Assembly (NCBI RefSeq): GCF_014873755.1
Contig: NZ_JADBEG010000001.1
Span: forward strand, 5,563,501-5,627,500
DNA: 64,000 bases
Reading direction: 5' to 3'
Source of the DNA: Amycolatopsis lexingtonensis
GTDB lineage: Bacteria; Actinomycetota; Actinomycetes; Mycobacteriales; Pseudonocardiaceae
The notes under the pieces are model-generated. The model had not been told where the DNA came from and ran no database searches. It was given only the letters and a program-made list of their open reading frames with translations. Shown piece after piece: positions 47,746-59,166 of this stretch (position 1 is the first letter of the stretch; the number at the start of each line of letters is the position of its first letter). Position numbers and translations under genes: made by a program.

Positions 47746-48593
47746 AGCGTCAGGCCCGGGTCGAGCGCGATCTCCGTGAGCTGCGCGAGGCTCAGCGGCG
47801 GCGACGGCATGTCGGGCGGGCCGCCCCGCTTCGCGTCTCCGGCCACGTTCTCCGCCGAGAGGATGATGCCGGTGCCGTCGGGTTTGGTGACGTCCGATTG
47901 GTACATCGTCGGGCCGCCGGGCAGGAGCAGCGTCGACTCGACGATCGTTTCACCGTGCGGCCCGGTCCGGCGCTGGCACGACCCCTCCGTGCGCTCGGGC
48001 GGGGGCGTGCACTCGGTGCTGGGCGTCGCGTTGCCGCCCAGCCGGGTGACGATCGCCATGACGTTGCCCTTGCGCTCCCCCTTCGCCGTCGTGGCCGCCG
48101 ACATGAAGTAGTCCTCGCCGCCGCTGCACGTGCTTTCGTGGGGCACCGGCGCCGAAAAGACGTGGAAGAAGGCCAGCGGCCCGTGCGCGACACCCTTCGG
48201 GTAGACGCCGTGTTCGTGGGGACCGAGCGTCGAGCCGGCAGTCAGCCGCTGCTCGACGGCGGCGGTCAGCACCGTCGTGAGCCGGCTCGACGCGGCCGTC
48301 GAGGTCTCCGGGATCGGCGCGCCGGTCTGCGGCGGGTAAGGCAGCACCGCGCAGGGATTCTCCGACGGCGGCTTGCTCGCCGCCGGCGGCACGAGCTCCG
48401 GCGCGGGATCCCCGGGCAGGAACGCCAATGCCGCCCCGACGGCGACCGCCGCCACGCCCGCCCCCGCGGCGGTCCACGGGTTCGCCACGCGGCGCACCCG
48501 CGCCCGGCGGCGTTCCCGGTCCAGCACCGCCTCGACGTCCACTGTGGACGGCGGCACGACGCCGATCGCCGTGTCGAACTGGTCCTTGCTCAT
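47736..48593 (-). CDS. Membrane partner of SigE-family sigma factor (anti-sigma candidate)
   Basis: 285 residues from ATG 48593. About 38 cytoplasmic residues with an Arg-rich helix (VLDRERRRARVRRVA) precede one membrane helix (AAGAGVAAVAVGAALAFLPG). A 220-residue extracytoplasmic domain with four Cys follows (ENPCAVLPY, STCSGGED, TPSTECTPPPE, EGSCQRRTG). No zinc anti-sigma HxxxCxxC motif. It follows the sigma gene by 10 nt with GGAGG in between, and the pairing repeats at 57613-59078, so a regulatory role is likely but unproven. Confidence 0.78.
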   Translation of the reverse strand: MSKDQFDTAIGVVPPSTVDVEAVLDRERRRARVRRVANPWTAAGAGVAAVAVGAALAFLPGDPAPELVPPAASKPPSENPCAVLPYPPQTGAPIPETSTAASSRLTTVLTAAVEQRLTAGSTLGPHEHGVYPKGVAHGPLAFFHVFSAPVPHESTCSGGEDYFMSAATTAKGERKGNVMAIVTRLGGNATPSTECTPPPERTEGSCQRRTGPHGETIVESTLLLPGGPTMYQSDVTKPDGTGIILSAENVAGDAKRGGPPDMPSPPLSLAQLTEIALDPGLTLYP

Positions 48594-48603
48594 AGCGCCT
48601 CCT

Positions 48604-49095
48604 TCAGCTCTGGCTCGCGGCGACGAGCGCGCGCAGCGAGTCGAGCCCGCGCGCGGTCTGGCTCTTCACGGTTCCGGGTGAACACTCGAGGACCTCGGCG
48701 GTCTCCTCGATCGACAGGTCGCAGTAGTAGCGCAGCACCACGGCGGCCCGGCGCCGCGGCGGCAGCGCGTCGAGCAGCTCCAGCAGGCCGAGCCGCTCGA
48801 CGACGTCGTCGGTCGGCAGCACCGCCGGCTCCGGCAGCGTGTCCGCCGGTTCCTCGCGCCGCCACGCCCTGGCCTTCTCGTCCAGCCACGTCCGCACGAG
48901 GATGCGGCGCACGTACGCGTCGAGGTGCTCGACGCGCCGGGCGCGCGGCCAGTGCCGATACAGCTTGCCGATCGTGATCGACACCAGGTCGTCGGCGAGG
49001 TGCCAATCCCGGCACAACAGGTAGGCCGTGCGGCGCATGACCTCCATCCGCGCCGTCACGTAGTCGCGGTACCCCGCTTCTTCGGATCGTTTCAC
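48604..49095 (-). CDS. SigE-family RNA polymerase sigma factor (ECF)
   Basis: 163 residues from GTG 49095 with GAGGAGG upstream. Region 2 (AYLLCRDWHLADDLVSITIG, KLYRHWPRARRVEHLDAYVR) and region 4 (LPPRRRAAVVLRYYCDLSIE, VLECSPGTVKSQTARGL) are both intact. The R..WHLADDLVQ-like region and SPGTVKSQ are hallmarks of the actinobacterial SigE subfamily. Operon with its membrane partner and divergent from the subtilase gene across 143 bp. Confidence 0.93.
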   Translation of the reverse strand: MKRSEEAGYRDYVTARMEVMRRTAYLLCRDWHLADDLVSITIGKLYRHWPRARRVEHLDAYVRRILVRTWLDEKARAWRREEPADTLPEPAVLPTDDVVERLGLLELLDALPPRRRAAVVLRYYCDLSIEETAEVLECSPGTVKSQTARGLDSLRALVAASQS

Positions 49096-49238
49096 CGATT
49101 CCTCCTCGTCGCCCCCAACACCCGGTGGAACGGGGTGCGCGGCCCCCGGGGTTGCTCCGGGATCGAAATCCGGGCAACCCGCGGGCGCGCCGGGGCCGTT
49201 CCACGAGCCGAGGGACCCCGACAGTGAGGAACCATCCC

Positions 49239-52200
49239 ATGAGGAAACCGATCACCGCGGTCGTCGCGGTGACCCTGGCCGCGGGCGTGCTGACCGCACC
49301 CGGCGCGGCGGCCGCCCCAGCGGACCGGCCATCCGTCGCGCCGACGCGGATCACGCTGGTCACCGGCGATCAGGTGCTGGTCAGCGGCGCGGACGTCCGC
49401 GTGCTGCCCGCCCGCCGCGACCGGCCGGTGCCGATCCGGCAGTACGTCCGGCACGGCGACCAGTACGTCCTGCCCGGCGACGCCGCCGGGCTGGTTCGCG
49501 CCGGGCGGCTCGACGAGCAGCTGTTCAACGTCACCGGCCTGCTGCGCCAGGGCTACGACGACGCGCGCACCCCGCACATCCCGCTGCTGGTCCGTCAGGC
49601 CGGCCCGGCGCTCGCGGCGCGGACCGGCGTCACCACCCGGGCCGCCGCGCTCGGCTACACCGCGCTCGACGAGCCGAAGTCCGGCGCCGCGGCGTTCTGG
49701 AACCGGCTCGCCACCGAACCCGCCACGCTCGCGGCGGGCGGCGCGAAGGTGTGGCTGAACGCGAAGGTGCACACGAGCCTCGACCAGAGCGTGCCGCAGA
49801 TCGGCGCGCCCGCGGCGTGGCAAGCGAGCCTGACCGGTCGCGGGGTGCCCGTCGCGGTGCTCGACACCGGGATCGCCGGCACGCACCCGGACCTGGCCGG
49901 CCACGTGGTGCTGAGCAAGGACTTCACCGGCAAGGGCAGCGTCGAGGACGGCGCCGGGCACGGCACGCACGTCGCTTCGACGATCGCCGGCACCGGCGCC
50001 GCGTCCGGCGGGAAGTACAAGGGCGTCGCACCCGAAGCGTCGCTGGCCGTCGGGAAGGTCCTCGACGACTACGGCGACGGCACGCTCGACATGGTCCTGG
50101 CCGGCATGCAGTGGGCGGCGGCAGAAGCGCACGCCCGCGTCGTGAACATGAGCCTCGGCGGCGGGCCGTCCGACGGGACCGATCCGCTGTCCGAAGCCGT
50201 GAACACCTTGTCCCGGCAGTACGGCACGCTCTTCGTCGTCGCCGCGGGCAACTTCGGCTCGGACGAATCCGTGTCGAGCCCGGCCGCGGCCGACGCGGCG
50301 CTCGCCGTGGCCAGTGTGTCCAAAAAGGACGTCCTCAGCCCGTTCTCCAGCCGTGGCCCGAGGATCGGCGACGGCGCCGCGAAGCCGGACGTCGCCGCGC
50401 CCGGCGAGGCGATCACCGCGGCCTGGCCCGGCGGCGGCTACCAGGCGCTGAGCGGGACGTCGATGGCGACGCCGCACGTCGCGGGCTCGGCCGCGATCCT
50501 CGCCCAGCAGCACCCGGACTGGACGGCGGACCGGCTCAAAGCGGCCCTCACCAGCACCGCGGACCAGGTCGACGCCGGACCGGCCGCGGTCGGCACCGGC
50601 CGCGTCGACGTCGCCCGCGCGACGGCCACGACGGTCACCGCCACCGGCAGCGCGTCGGCGTACCTCCCGTGGCCCAACCGCGGGATGACGAAGAAAGCCA
50701 CTGTCACCTGGTACAACTCCGGCGCCACCCCGGTCACGCTGACGCTCGGGGCGTCCGTCGAGGGCGTGAGCTTCCCGGCGAGCGTCACCGTGCCCGCCGG
50801 GGGCAGCACCCCCGTCGAGCTGACCTTCACCGCGCAGGACGGCCACCCGGGCACCCGCTCCGGCATTCTGACCGCGAGCGGCGACGGCGTCACCACCCGG
50901 ACCGCGCTGTCGCTGCAGCAGGAAGCCGAGACCTACGACCTGACCGTCGGCCTCGTGGACCGCGACGGCAAACCGTGGGCGCCGACGGGCTACCCGCCGG
51001 TGACGATCATCGACCTGGACACCGGCGCGCTCACCCAGGGCGAGCCGGGCACGTTCCGGCTGCCGCGCGGCCGGTACGTCGTCAACGGCGTCATCGAAAC
51101 GCCGCGGCCGGGCCAGGAGCCGTCGTACAGCTTCCTCACGCACCCCGAACTGGTGCTGGACCACCCGGTCACGCAGACCTTGGACGCGCGCGACGGCAAG
51201 CCGGTGTCGCTGGAGCCGGACAACCCGGCCGCGCGCGGTGGCACGCAGAGCGTCCAACGGCTGAGCCGGATCACGAGCTGCGCGTGCGTCTTCGCCGACG
51301 GCTTCGACCTCGATCCACGGTTCCACGAGGCATTCGCCGCGACGGTCCCGGGTACGTCGTCGGCGACTTTTGCCTTCAGCCAGGAACGCCGGGCCACCGA
51401 GCCGGACCTGGAACTGACCGCCGACGACGGGCAGCCGTTCGCCGTCCGGGGTGTCTGGCTGGATTCGGCCGCGCCGGCCGGAACCAGCACGCTCCCGGTC
51501 CTGTTCGGCGGTGGGGGCACACCCGAGGACCTGGCCGGGATCGACGCGCGCGGCAAGCTCGTGGTCGTCCGGCTGCCGCTCGGCATCCGGATCGACGAGG
51601 CGTACCAGCGGCTGGTGAACGTCGAGAACGCCGGCGCGAAACTCGGCGTGGTCACGCTCGACGGCGGCGCGGCCGGGACCACGGTCCTCGGCGGCGGGTT
51701 GCCGACGCTGCACCTGCCGGTGGTCTGGGGCGGGTTGAGCGTCACCGCGCGGCGGTTCACGGAGCTGGCGAAGACAGGCCACGCCTCGGCGACGGTCGTC
51801 AGCCGGCCCTTTCCGCGCTTCCGCTACGAACTGGGCGACGGCATCGAGGGGCAGGTGGCGGCCCCGCGGGTGCAGCGGCCGAAGACCGGCGACCTCGCCG
51901 AAGTGCGCACCGCCTACCACGACAACGTCCCCGGCGAGGTCCGGTACGTCGCCGGGCGCGAGTTCTTCGGCCGGCTGGTCGGGTACGGCTACACCGAACC
52001 TGTTGCCGCGCAACAGGAACGCGTCGAGTACTACTCCCCCGGCAAGTGGGACAGCGTGTGGACGTCCGGGTTCCGCGGTGAGCTGACCGAGAACCTCGAC
52101 CTGGCCGCGGGAAAGAAGTACCAGCTCAGCTGGAACAAGGCGGTGGCCGGGCCGTCGCTGCGCGGGCTGACCGTGACGCACACGGGCGAGCAGCCGCGGC

Positions 52201-52817
52201 CGTGGGCGTGGCGCAAGGACGGCGTCTTCGACCTGTGGCTGCCGCTGTTCGGCGACGCCGCCGGCCGTCCCCGCAAGCCCGAATCCAGCGCCGGGGACAC
52301 GGGTTCGGTGACTCTCACGAAGGACGGCGTCGCGATCCCCGTGGAGCCGACGGGCGAACCGACGCTGGCGAGGATCCCGGTGCCGGACGCCGACGGCGGC
52401 TACCGGCTCACCGCCGAGGTGCACCGGCACCAGGACTGGTGGCCACTGTGGACGGATGTCGCCGCGGAGTGGGGGTTCCGTTCCGCGGCCGCCGCGGACG
52501 GCCAAGCCTTGCCCCTGCTGACGGTCCGGTTCGCGCCGGCGGTCGACCTGCGCAACAGCGCCCCGGCCGGCCGGGTCTTCACGTTCCCGGCTTTCGTCGA
52601 GCGGCAAGGCGGCGGCACCGGGACGAAGCTGGCCGTCGAGGTCTCCACCGACGACGGACGCACCTGGCAGCCTGCGCCGGTGCTCCGGACCGGCGACCAC
52701 TGGACGGTCGCCGTGCGGAACCCGGCGGGCGGGTTCGTCTCGCTGCGGGCGAGCGCGGCCGACGAGCGCGGGAACACCGTGCGGCAGACAGTGATCCGGG
52801 CGTACGCGGTGGGCTGA
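49239..52817 (+). CDS. Large secreted S8 family serine protease (subtilase)
   Basis: 1192 residues from ATG 49239, preceded by GAGGA. Signal peptide with Ala-rich cleavage region near residue 26, then a propeptide to about 180. The catalytic domain has D209 (VAVLDTGIAGTHPD), H241 (GHGTHVAST), oxyanion N338 (AAGNFGS) and S408 (GTSMATPHVAG). After about 460, beta-rich domains follow, one with a PA-like stretch near 760-860 (KLVVVRLPLG, NVENAGAKLGVVTL). Exported, probably processed. Divergent from the sigma factor operon, which could control it. A double hairpin follows. Confidence 0.95.
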   Translation: MRKPITAVVAVTLAAGVLTAPGAAAAPADRPSVAPTRITLVTGDQVLVSGADVRVLPARRDRPVPIRQYVRHGDQYVLPGDAAGLVRAGRLDEQLFNVTGLLRQGYDDARTPHIPLLVRQAGPALAARTGVTTRAAALGYTALDEPKSGAAAFWNRLATEPATLAAGGAKVWLNAKVHTSLDQSVPQIGAPAAWQASLTGRGVPVAVLDTGIAGTHPDLAGHVVLSKDFTGKGSVEDGAGHGTHVASTIAGTGAASGGKYKGVAPEASLAVGKVLDDYGDGTLDMVLAGMQWAAAEAHARVVNMSLGGGPSDGTDPLSEAVNTLSRQYGTLFVVAAGNFGSDESVSSPAAADAALAVASVSKKDVLSPFSSRGPRIGDGAAKPDVAAPGEAITAAWPGGGYQALSGTSMATPHVAGSAAILAQQHPDWTADRLKAALTSTADQVDAGPAAVGTGRVDVARATATTVTATGSASAYLPWPNRGMTKKATVTWYNSGATPVTLTLGASVEGVSFPASVTVPAGGSTPVELTFTAQDGHPGTRSGILTASGDGVTTRTALSLQQEAETYDLTVGLVDRDGKPWAPTGYPPVTIIDLDTGALTQGEPGTFRLPRGRYVVNGVIETPRPGQEPSYSFLTHPELVLDHPVTQTLDARDGKPVSLEPDNPAARGGTQSVQRLSRITSCACVFADGFDLDPRFHEAFAATVPGTSSATFAFSQERRATEPDLELTADDGQPFAVRGVWLDSAAPAGTSTLPVLFGGGGTPEDLAGIDARGKLVVVRLPLGIRIDEAYQRLVNVENAGAKLGVVTLDGGAAGTTVLGGGLPTLHLPVVWGGLSVTARRFTELAKTGHASATVVSRPFPRFRYELGDGIEGQVAAPRVQRPKTGDLAEVRTAYHDNVPGEVRYVAGREFFGRLVGYGYTEPVAAQQERVEYYSPGKWDSVWTSGFRGELTENLDLAAGKKYQLSWNKAVAGPSLRGLTVTHTGEQPRPWAWRKDGVFDLWLPLFGDAAGRPRKPESSAGDTGSVTLTKDGVAIPVEPTGEPTLARIPVPDADGGYRLTAEVHRHQDWWPLWTDVAAEWGFRSAAAADGQALPLLTVRFAPAVDLRNSAPAGRVFTFPAFVERQGGGTGTKLAVEVSTDDGRTWQPAPVLRTGDHWTVAVRNPAGGFVSLRASAADERGNTVRQTVIRAYAVG

Positions 52818-52823
52818 AAATGA

Positions 52824-52864
52824 ACCGGTCCCGGTGGCGGGGAGCCGCCGCCACCGGGACCGGT
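52824..52864 (+). terminator. Hairpin after subtilase gene
   Basis: A perfect 17-bp stem (52824-52840 with 52848-52864) with a 7-nt loop starts 6 nt past the stop. No T run. Confidence 0.8.
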
Positions 52865-52895
52865 CCGGACCCACACCATCCCAACAGTGTGGAAT

Positions 52896-52927
52896 CCGCC
52901 CGCCCCTCGTCAGGTAGGGGCGGGCGG
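52896..52927 (-). terminator. Hairpin after aceB
   Basis: CCGCCCGCCCCT (52896-52907) pairs perfectly with 52916-52927, 8 bp past the aceB stop. Confidence 0.75.
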
Positions 52928-52935
52928 GGCCCCTG

Positions 52936-54543
<1,608 letters not shown>

Positions 54544-54586
54544 GGGGTGCCTCCACGAGCTGTGCAGGAAGGAAAGAAGGGAGGGA

Positions 54587-54629
54587 CGCGGCCTGACGAC
54601 GGGAGGGGGGGTGCCGCCGTCAGGCCGCG
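54587..54629 (-). terminator. Hairpin between aceA and aceB
   Basis: CGCGGCCTGACG (54587-54598) pairs perfectly with CGTCAGGCCGCG (54618-54629) around a 19-nt G-rich loop, 8 bp past the aceA stop. Confidence 0.65.
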
Positions 54630-54636
54630 GCCGGGA

Positions 54637-55917
<1,281 letters not shown>

Positions 55918-55931
55918 CGGATCTCCCGGTG

Positions 55932-56070
55932 TTGCGAAGTTTGCGATTGCTCGCCTTGCCTGGTCTGACCCTCACATGCCAGGGGAAATCTGGTCCAGCT
56001 GTCCAATTTGCCAATTTGTGCGAAGGGTACGTACGCTCTTTGCAAAGGTTGCGAATCGCCCGGTTCGCAA
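55932..56070. promoter_or_regulatory. RamB-type binding sites between aceA and ramB
   Basis: Repeated TTTGCRA-like motifs: TTGCGAAGTTTGCGA (55932-55946), TTTGCCAATTTGTGCGAA (56007-56024), TTTGCAAAGGTTGCGAA (56039-56055) and TTCGCAA (56064-56070). They match the AARTTTGCAAA-type site known for RamB in Corynebacterium and mycobacteria. Sites lie on both the aceA and ramB sides, so repression of both is expected. Confidence 0.75.
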
Positions 56071-56145
56071 GTGATCGAAAATCCGCGTTCTTGACCGTTC
56101 ACGTAACCGTTCAGGGCCGGAAACCTTCCGGGAAGGAGGGCTCGA

Positions 56146-57570
56146 ATGGAGAAGACTTTCGCCGGCGCGCGGTTGCGGCACCTCCGCGAAAGCCGCTCGA
56201 TGAGCCAGGCCGATCTGGCCCGTGTGCTGGAGATCTCACCCAGTTACCTCAACCAGATCGAGCACAACTCACGTCCGCTGACCGTCCCGGTGCTGCTGCG
56301 AATCACGCAGGCCTTCGGCGTCGACACCGAGTTCTTCGCCAACAACGACACCTCCCGGCTGGTCGCCGACGTCAAGGAAGCGCTGCTCGACGAGGTGCTC
56401 GGCGTCGACGTCACCACCGGCGAGCTCAACGACCTGGCCACGAACCTGCCGGCGATCGCGCAGGCGCTGGTCAAGCTGCACCGCAGCTACCGCAACGCCG
56501 TCGAAAGCACCGCCGCGCTGACCACGGAAAACGGCCTGGGCCTGCACGGCAGCGCCGCCGCGCCGCTGCCGCACGAGGAGGTCCGCGACTTCTTCTACGA
56601 GCGCGAGAACTACGTCGCCGAACTGGACGACCGCGCCGAGAAGATGGCCTCGGAGATCCCGCTGCAACGCGGCCAGGTGCTCAGCGCGCTGAAGGAACGG
56701 CTCTGGCAGCGCTACGGCGTCGAGGTGACCAGCGACGGCATCGACGAATCGGCCGGCCAGCAGCACCGGTACGAGCCGGTGACGCGGGTGCTGCGGCTGG
56801 CGCCGAGCCTGCGGGTCGGGCAGCAGGCGTTTCGCATGGCTTCGCAGATCGCGCTGCTCGAGTACGACGACCTGATCACCGAGCTGGCCGACTCGTGGGC
56901 GTTCTCCGGCCCGGCGGCCCGCTCGCTCGCCCGCGTCGGCCTGGCGAACTACTTCGCCGGGGCGCTGATCCTCCCTTATGGACCGTTCCTCGCCGCGGCC
57001 GAACGCTTCCGCTACGACATCGAGCGGCTGTGCGACCACTACGGCGTCGGCTTCGAGACCGTCTGCCACCGGCTGTCCACCCTGCAACGCCCCAAGCAGC
57101 GCGGGGTGCCGTTCTCGTTCGTGCGGGTGGACCGGGCCGGGAACATGTCGAAGCGGCAGTCCGCGGCCGGGTTCCACTTCTCCCGCGTCGGCGGCGCGTG
57201 CCCGCTGTGGAACATCTACGAGGCGTTCACCCAGCCGGGCAAGATCCTCACCCAGATCGCGACCCTGCCCGATGGCAAGAGCTACTTCTGGGTCGCGCGC
57301 ACGGTGTCGCGCAACATCGGCGGCTACGGCAGCCCCGGCAAGACGTTCACCGTCGGCCTGGGCTGCGAACTGCGCCACGCCGGGCGGCTCGTCTACTCGA
57401 CCGGCCTGGACCTGGACGAGCCGGCCGCGGCGACGCCGATCGGGATGGGCTGCAAAGTCTGCGAACGCCCGGCGTGCTCGCAGCGCGCGTTCCCGACGAT
57501 CGGCAAGCAGCTCACCGTGGACGAGAACACCAGCACCTTCGTCCCCTACCCGGCGGTGCCGAAGGGCTGA
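56146..57570 (+). CDS. ramB: RamB-like transcriptional regulator of acetate/glyoxylate metabolism
   Basis: 474 residues. N-terminal XRE-type HTH at about 8-62 (GARLRHLRESRSMSQADLAR, ISPSYLNQIEHNSRPLTVPV), an IrrE/ImmA-like central region without an HExxH zinc motif (LVGLANYFAGALILPYGPF-like segment), and a C-terminal domain with conserved Cys (GMGCKVCERPACSQRAFPTI). Full-length match in layout to RamB (Rv0465c) and divergent from aceA, as expected for a glyoxylate regulator. Autoregulation is likely given the sites upstream. Confidence 0.95.
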   Translation: MEKTFAGARLRHLRESRSMSQADLARVLEISPSYLNQIEHNSRPLTVPVLLRITQAFGVDTEFFANNDTSRLVADVKEALLDEVLGVDVTTGELNDLATNLPAIAQALVKLHRSYRNAVESTAALTTENGLGLHGSAAAPLPHEEVRDFFYERENYVAELDDRAEKMASEIPLQRGQVLSALKERLWQRYGVEVTSDGIDESAGQQHRYEPVTRVLRLAPSLRVGQQAFRMASQIALLEYDDLITELADSWAFSGPAARSLARVGLANYFAGALILPYGPFLAAAERFRYDIERLCDHYGVGFETVCHRLSTLQRPKQRGVPFSFVRVDRAGNMSKRQSAAGFHFSRVGGACPLWNIYEAFTQPGKILTQIATLPDGKSYFWVARTVSRNIGGYGSPGKTFTVGLGCELRHAGRLVYSTGLDLDEPAAATPIGMGCKVCERPACSQRAFPTIGKQLTVDENTSTFVPYPAVPKG

Positions 57571-57574
57571 CGAC

Positions 57575-57604
57575 GGCGGCCGCGGCGAGCACACCGCGGC
57601 CGCC
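57575..57604. terminator. Shared terminator after ramB
   Basis: GGCGGCCGCGG (57575-57585) pairs perfectly with CCGCGGCCGCC (57594-57604) between converging genes. Confidence 0.78.
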
Positions 57605-57612
57605 GGCCGGGC

Positions 57613-58593
57613 TCAGCCGATCACGTGCGGGGTCCACGTCTTTTCGTCGGGGCCCAGCAGGGTGATCCGGCTCAGGAGCTCCTGCGCCGTGATGCCCGCG
57701 GCCTTCGCCTTGTCGATCCCGACGCAGGCCTCGAGCCCGTTCTTCTTCACGCACTTCGGCACGCCGAGGCCGTCCTTGCGGCTCGCACCCGGCGGGGCGA
57801 CGTTGATCGTCACCAGCGCCCCGTTCGCCGAGTACTGCAGCACCAGCTTCCAGGGGACGCCGTCCTGGTCCGGCCGCCGCGACGTGTAGGCGTCGGACAG
57901 GTGGAACGACGGCGGCAGGCTCGTGATGCGCAGCGGCAGCGGCACCCCCTGGTTCGCGAACGTCGCCCCCTCCGCCACCCGCGTCAGCACCTGCTGCAGG
58001 TCCGGCCGGGCGAGGTAGTAGGCGTGCAGCTGGGCCCAGCGGCCGTCGGCGGTCGGCCAGCGCAGGTAGCTGTCGCCGTGGTTGAGCGGGTCGTTCGCGT
58101 CCGCCGTCACCCAGTGGCCGTCGCGGTCGCCCACGCGCTGCGGGATCGTCTTCGGCTCGCCGCTCAGATCGCGCGGCGGGGCCGGCTCCCGGTCCGAGAC
58201 CGAAAGCCAGAGCATCGGGGGCAGCTCGCCCCGGCCGATGGCCAGCGTCGTGTCGCCGTGCCCGCCGGCGGCGTATTCGACGCCGGTGACCTCCTCCGGC
58301 AGCCAGCCGAAGCTCGACTTGGCCACCAGCGGGTTGTCGGTGGGCGCCGGCGCGACGGGCGCGGGCTGGGGCACCACGGCCGGCGGCGCGGGCGCGGGGT
58401 CGGGCCGGAACAGCGACACCGCCGTCAGCCCGCCGGCCGTCACCACGGCGGCGCAGCCCACGACCAGCGCCGTGGTCCGCATCCGGCGGCGGCGTCCCCC
58501 GGCCTGGCGCGCGCGGCCGACGTCGATCCGGGACGGCGGGGCGGGCACGTCGGCGAGTTCCTTCAGCTTGGTGGCCAGCTCGTGATCGGTCAT
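57613..58593 (-). CDS. Membrane partner of second SigE-family sigma factor (anti-sigma candidate)
   Basis: 326 residues from ATG 58593, overlapping the sigma gene as ATGA. About 38 cytoplasmic residues ending in GGRRRRMR, a membrane helix (TTALVVGCAAVVTAGGLTAV), then a Pro-rich linker (PAPAPPAVVPQPAPVAPAP) and a 230-residue outer domain with two Cys near the end (VPKCVKKNGLEACVGI). Same plan as the protein at 47736-48593. Interaction with the sigma factor is inferred from coupling and repetition of the arrangement. Confidence 0.8.
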   Translation of the reverse strand: MTDHELATKLKELADVPAPPSRIDVGRARQAGGRRRRMRTTALVVGCAAVVTAGGLTAVSLFRPDPAPAPPAVVPQPAPVAPAPTDNPLVAKSSFGWLPEEVTGVEYAAGGHGDTTLAIGRGELPPMLWLSVSDREPAPPRDLSGEPKTIPQRVGDRDGHWVTADANDPLNHGDSYLRWPTADGRWAQLHAYYLARPDLQQVLTRVAEGATFANQGVPLPLRITSLPPSFHLSDAYTSRRPDQDGVPWKLVLQYSANGALVTINVAPPGASRKDGLGVPKCVKKNGLEACVGIDKAKAAGITAQELLSRITLLGPDEKTWTPHVIG

Positions 58594-59078
58594 GCTCGTC
58601 CCTCCCGGATCGGTTCGCCCAGCAGCTCGCGGAGCGCGTCCACGGCCTTCGAGGTCTGGCTCTTGACGGTGCCTTCGGAACAGCCCAGCGCCCGCGCGGT
58701 CTCCGCGACCGGGAGGTCGCAGAAGTAGCGGAGGACGACGGTCGCGCGCTGCCGGGCGGGCAGCCGGTCCAGCGCGGCCCGCAGGTCGAGCCCCGCTTCG
58801 ACGTCCGAGCCGGGCACCGGGCGTTCGCTCTCGGTGCCGCGCAGATCCACCCGCCGCCACCACGACGTCCGCTGCTCGGCGAGGAACGTGTTGACCAGCG
58901 TCCGGCGCGCGTAGCCGTCGAGGTTGTCCGCGCGGGAAGCCCGTGGCCAGTTCGCGTAGAGCCGGGTGATCGCCGACTGGACCAGGTCGTCGGCCCGGTG
59001 CCAGTCGCCGCAGAGCAGGTACGCGACCTTGCGCAGCCAGCCCGCGCGAGCGGTCACGTACTCGGTGAAGTCGTCCAC
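58590..59078 (-). CDS. SigE-family RNA polymerase sigma factor (ECF), second copy
   Basis: 162 residues from GTG 59078 with GGGGGAC upstream. Region 2 (VAYLLCGDWHRADDLVQSAI, TRLYANWPRASRADNLDGYA) and region 4 (LPARQRATVVLRYFCDLPVA, ALGCSEGTVKSQTSKAVDAL) intact. Paralogue of the sigma factor at 48604-49095, with the two clearly diverged. Divergent from ilvA across 88 bp. Confidence 0.93.
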   Translation of the reverse strand: MDDFTEYVTARAGWLRKVAYLLCGDWHRADDLVQSAITRLYANWPRASRADNLDGYARRTLVNTFLAEQRTSWWRRVDLRGTESERPVPGSDVEAGLDLRAALDRLPARQRATVVLRYFCDLPVAETARALGCSEGTVKSQTSKAVDALRELLGEPIREGRA

Positions 59079-59153
59079 CGGCGTCCCCCATCCTGTTCGT
59101 CACCCCTCTGATGCGCCCGGGAGCCCGGCAGGTTGCCCGGGACGCGCGAGTCG

Positions 59154-59159
59154 TAGATT
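59154..59159 (+). promoter_or_regulatory. -10 box of ilvA
   Basis: TAGATT ends 7 nt before GTG 59167 and no Shine-Dalgarno is present, so transcription should start at the GTG. Confidence 0.65.
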
Positions 59160-59166
59160 CATCGGG

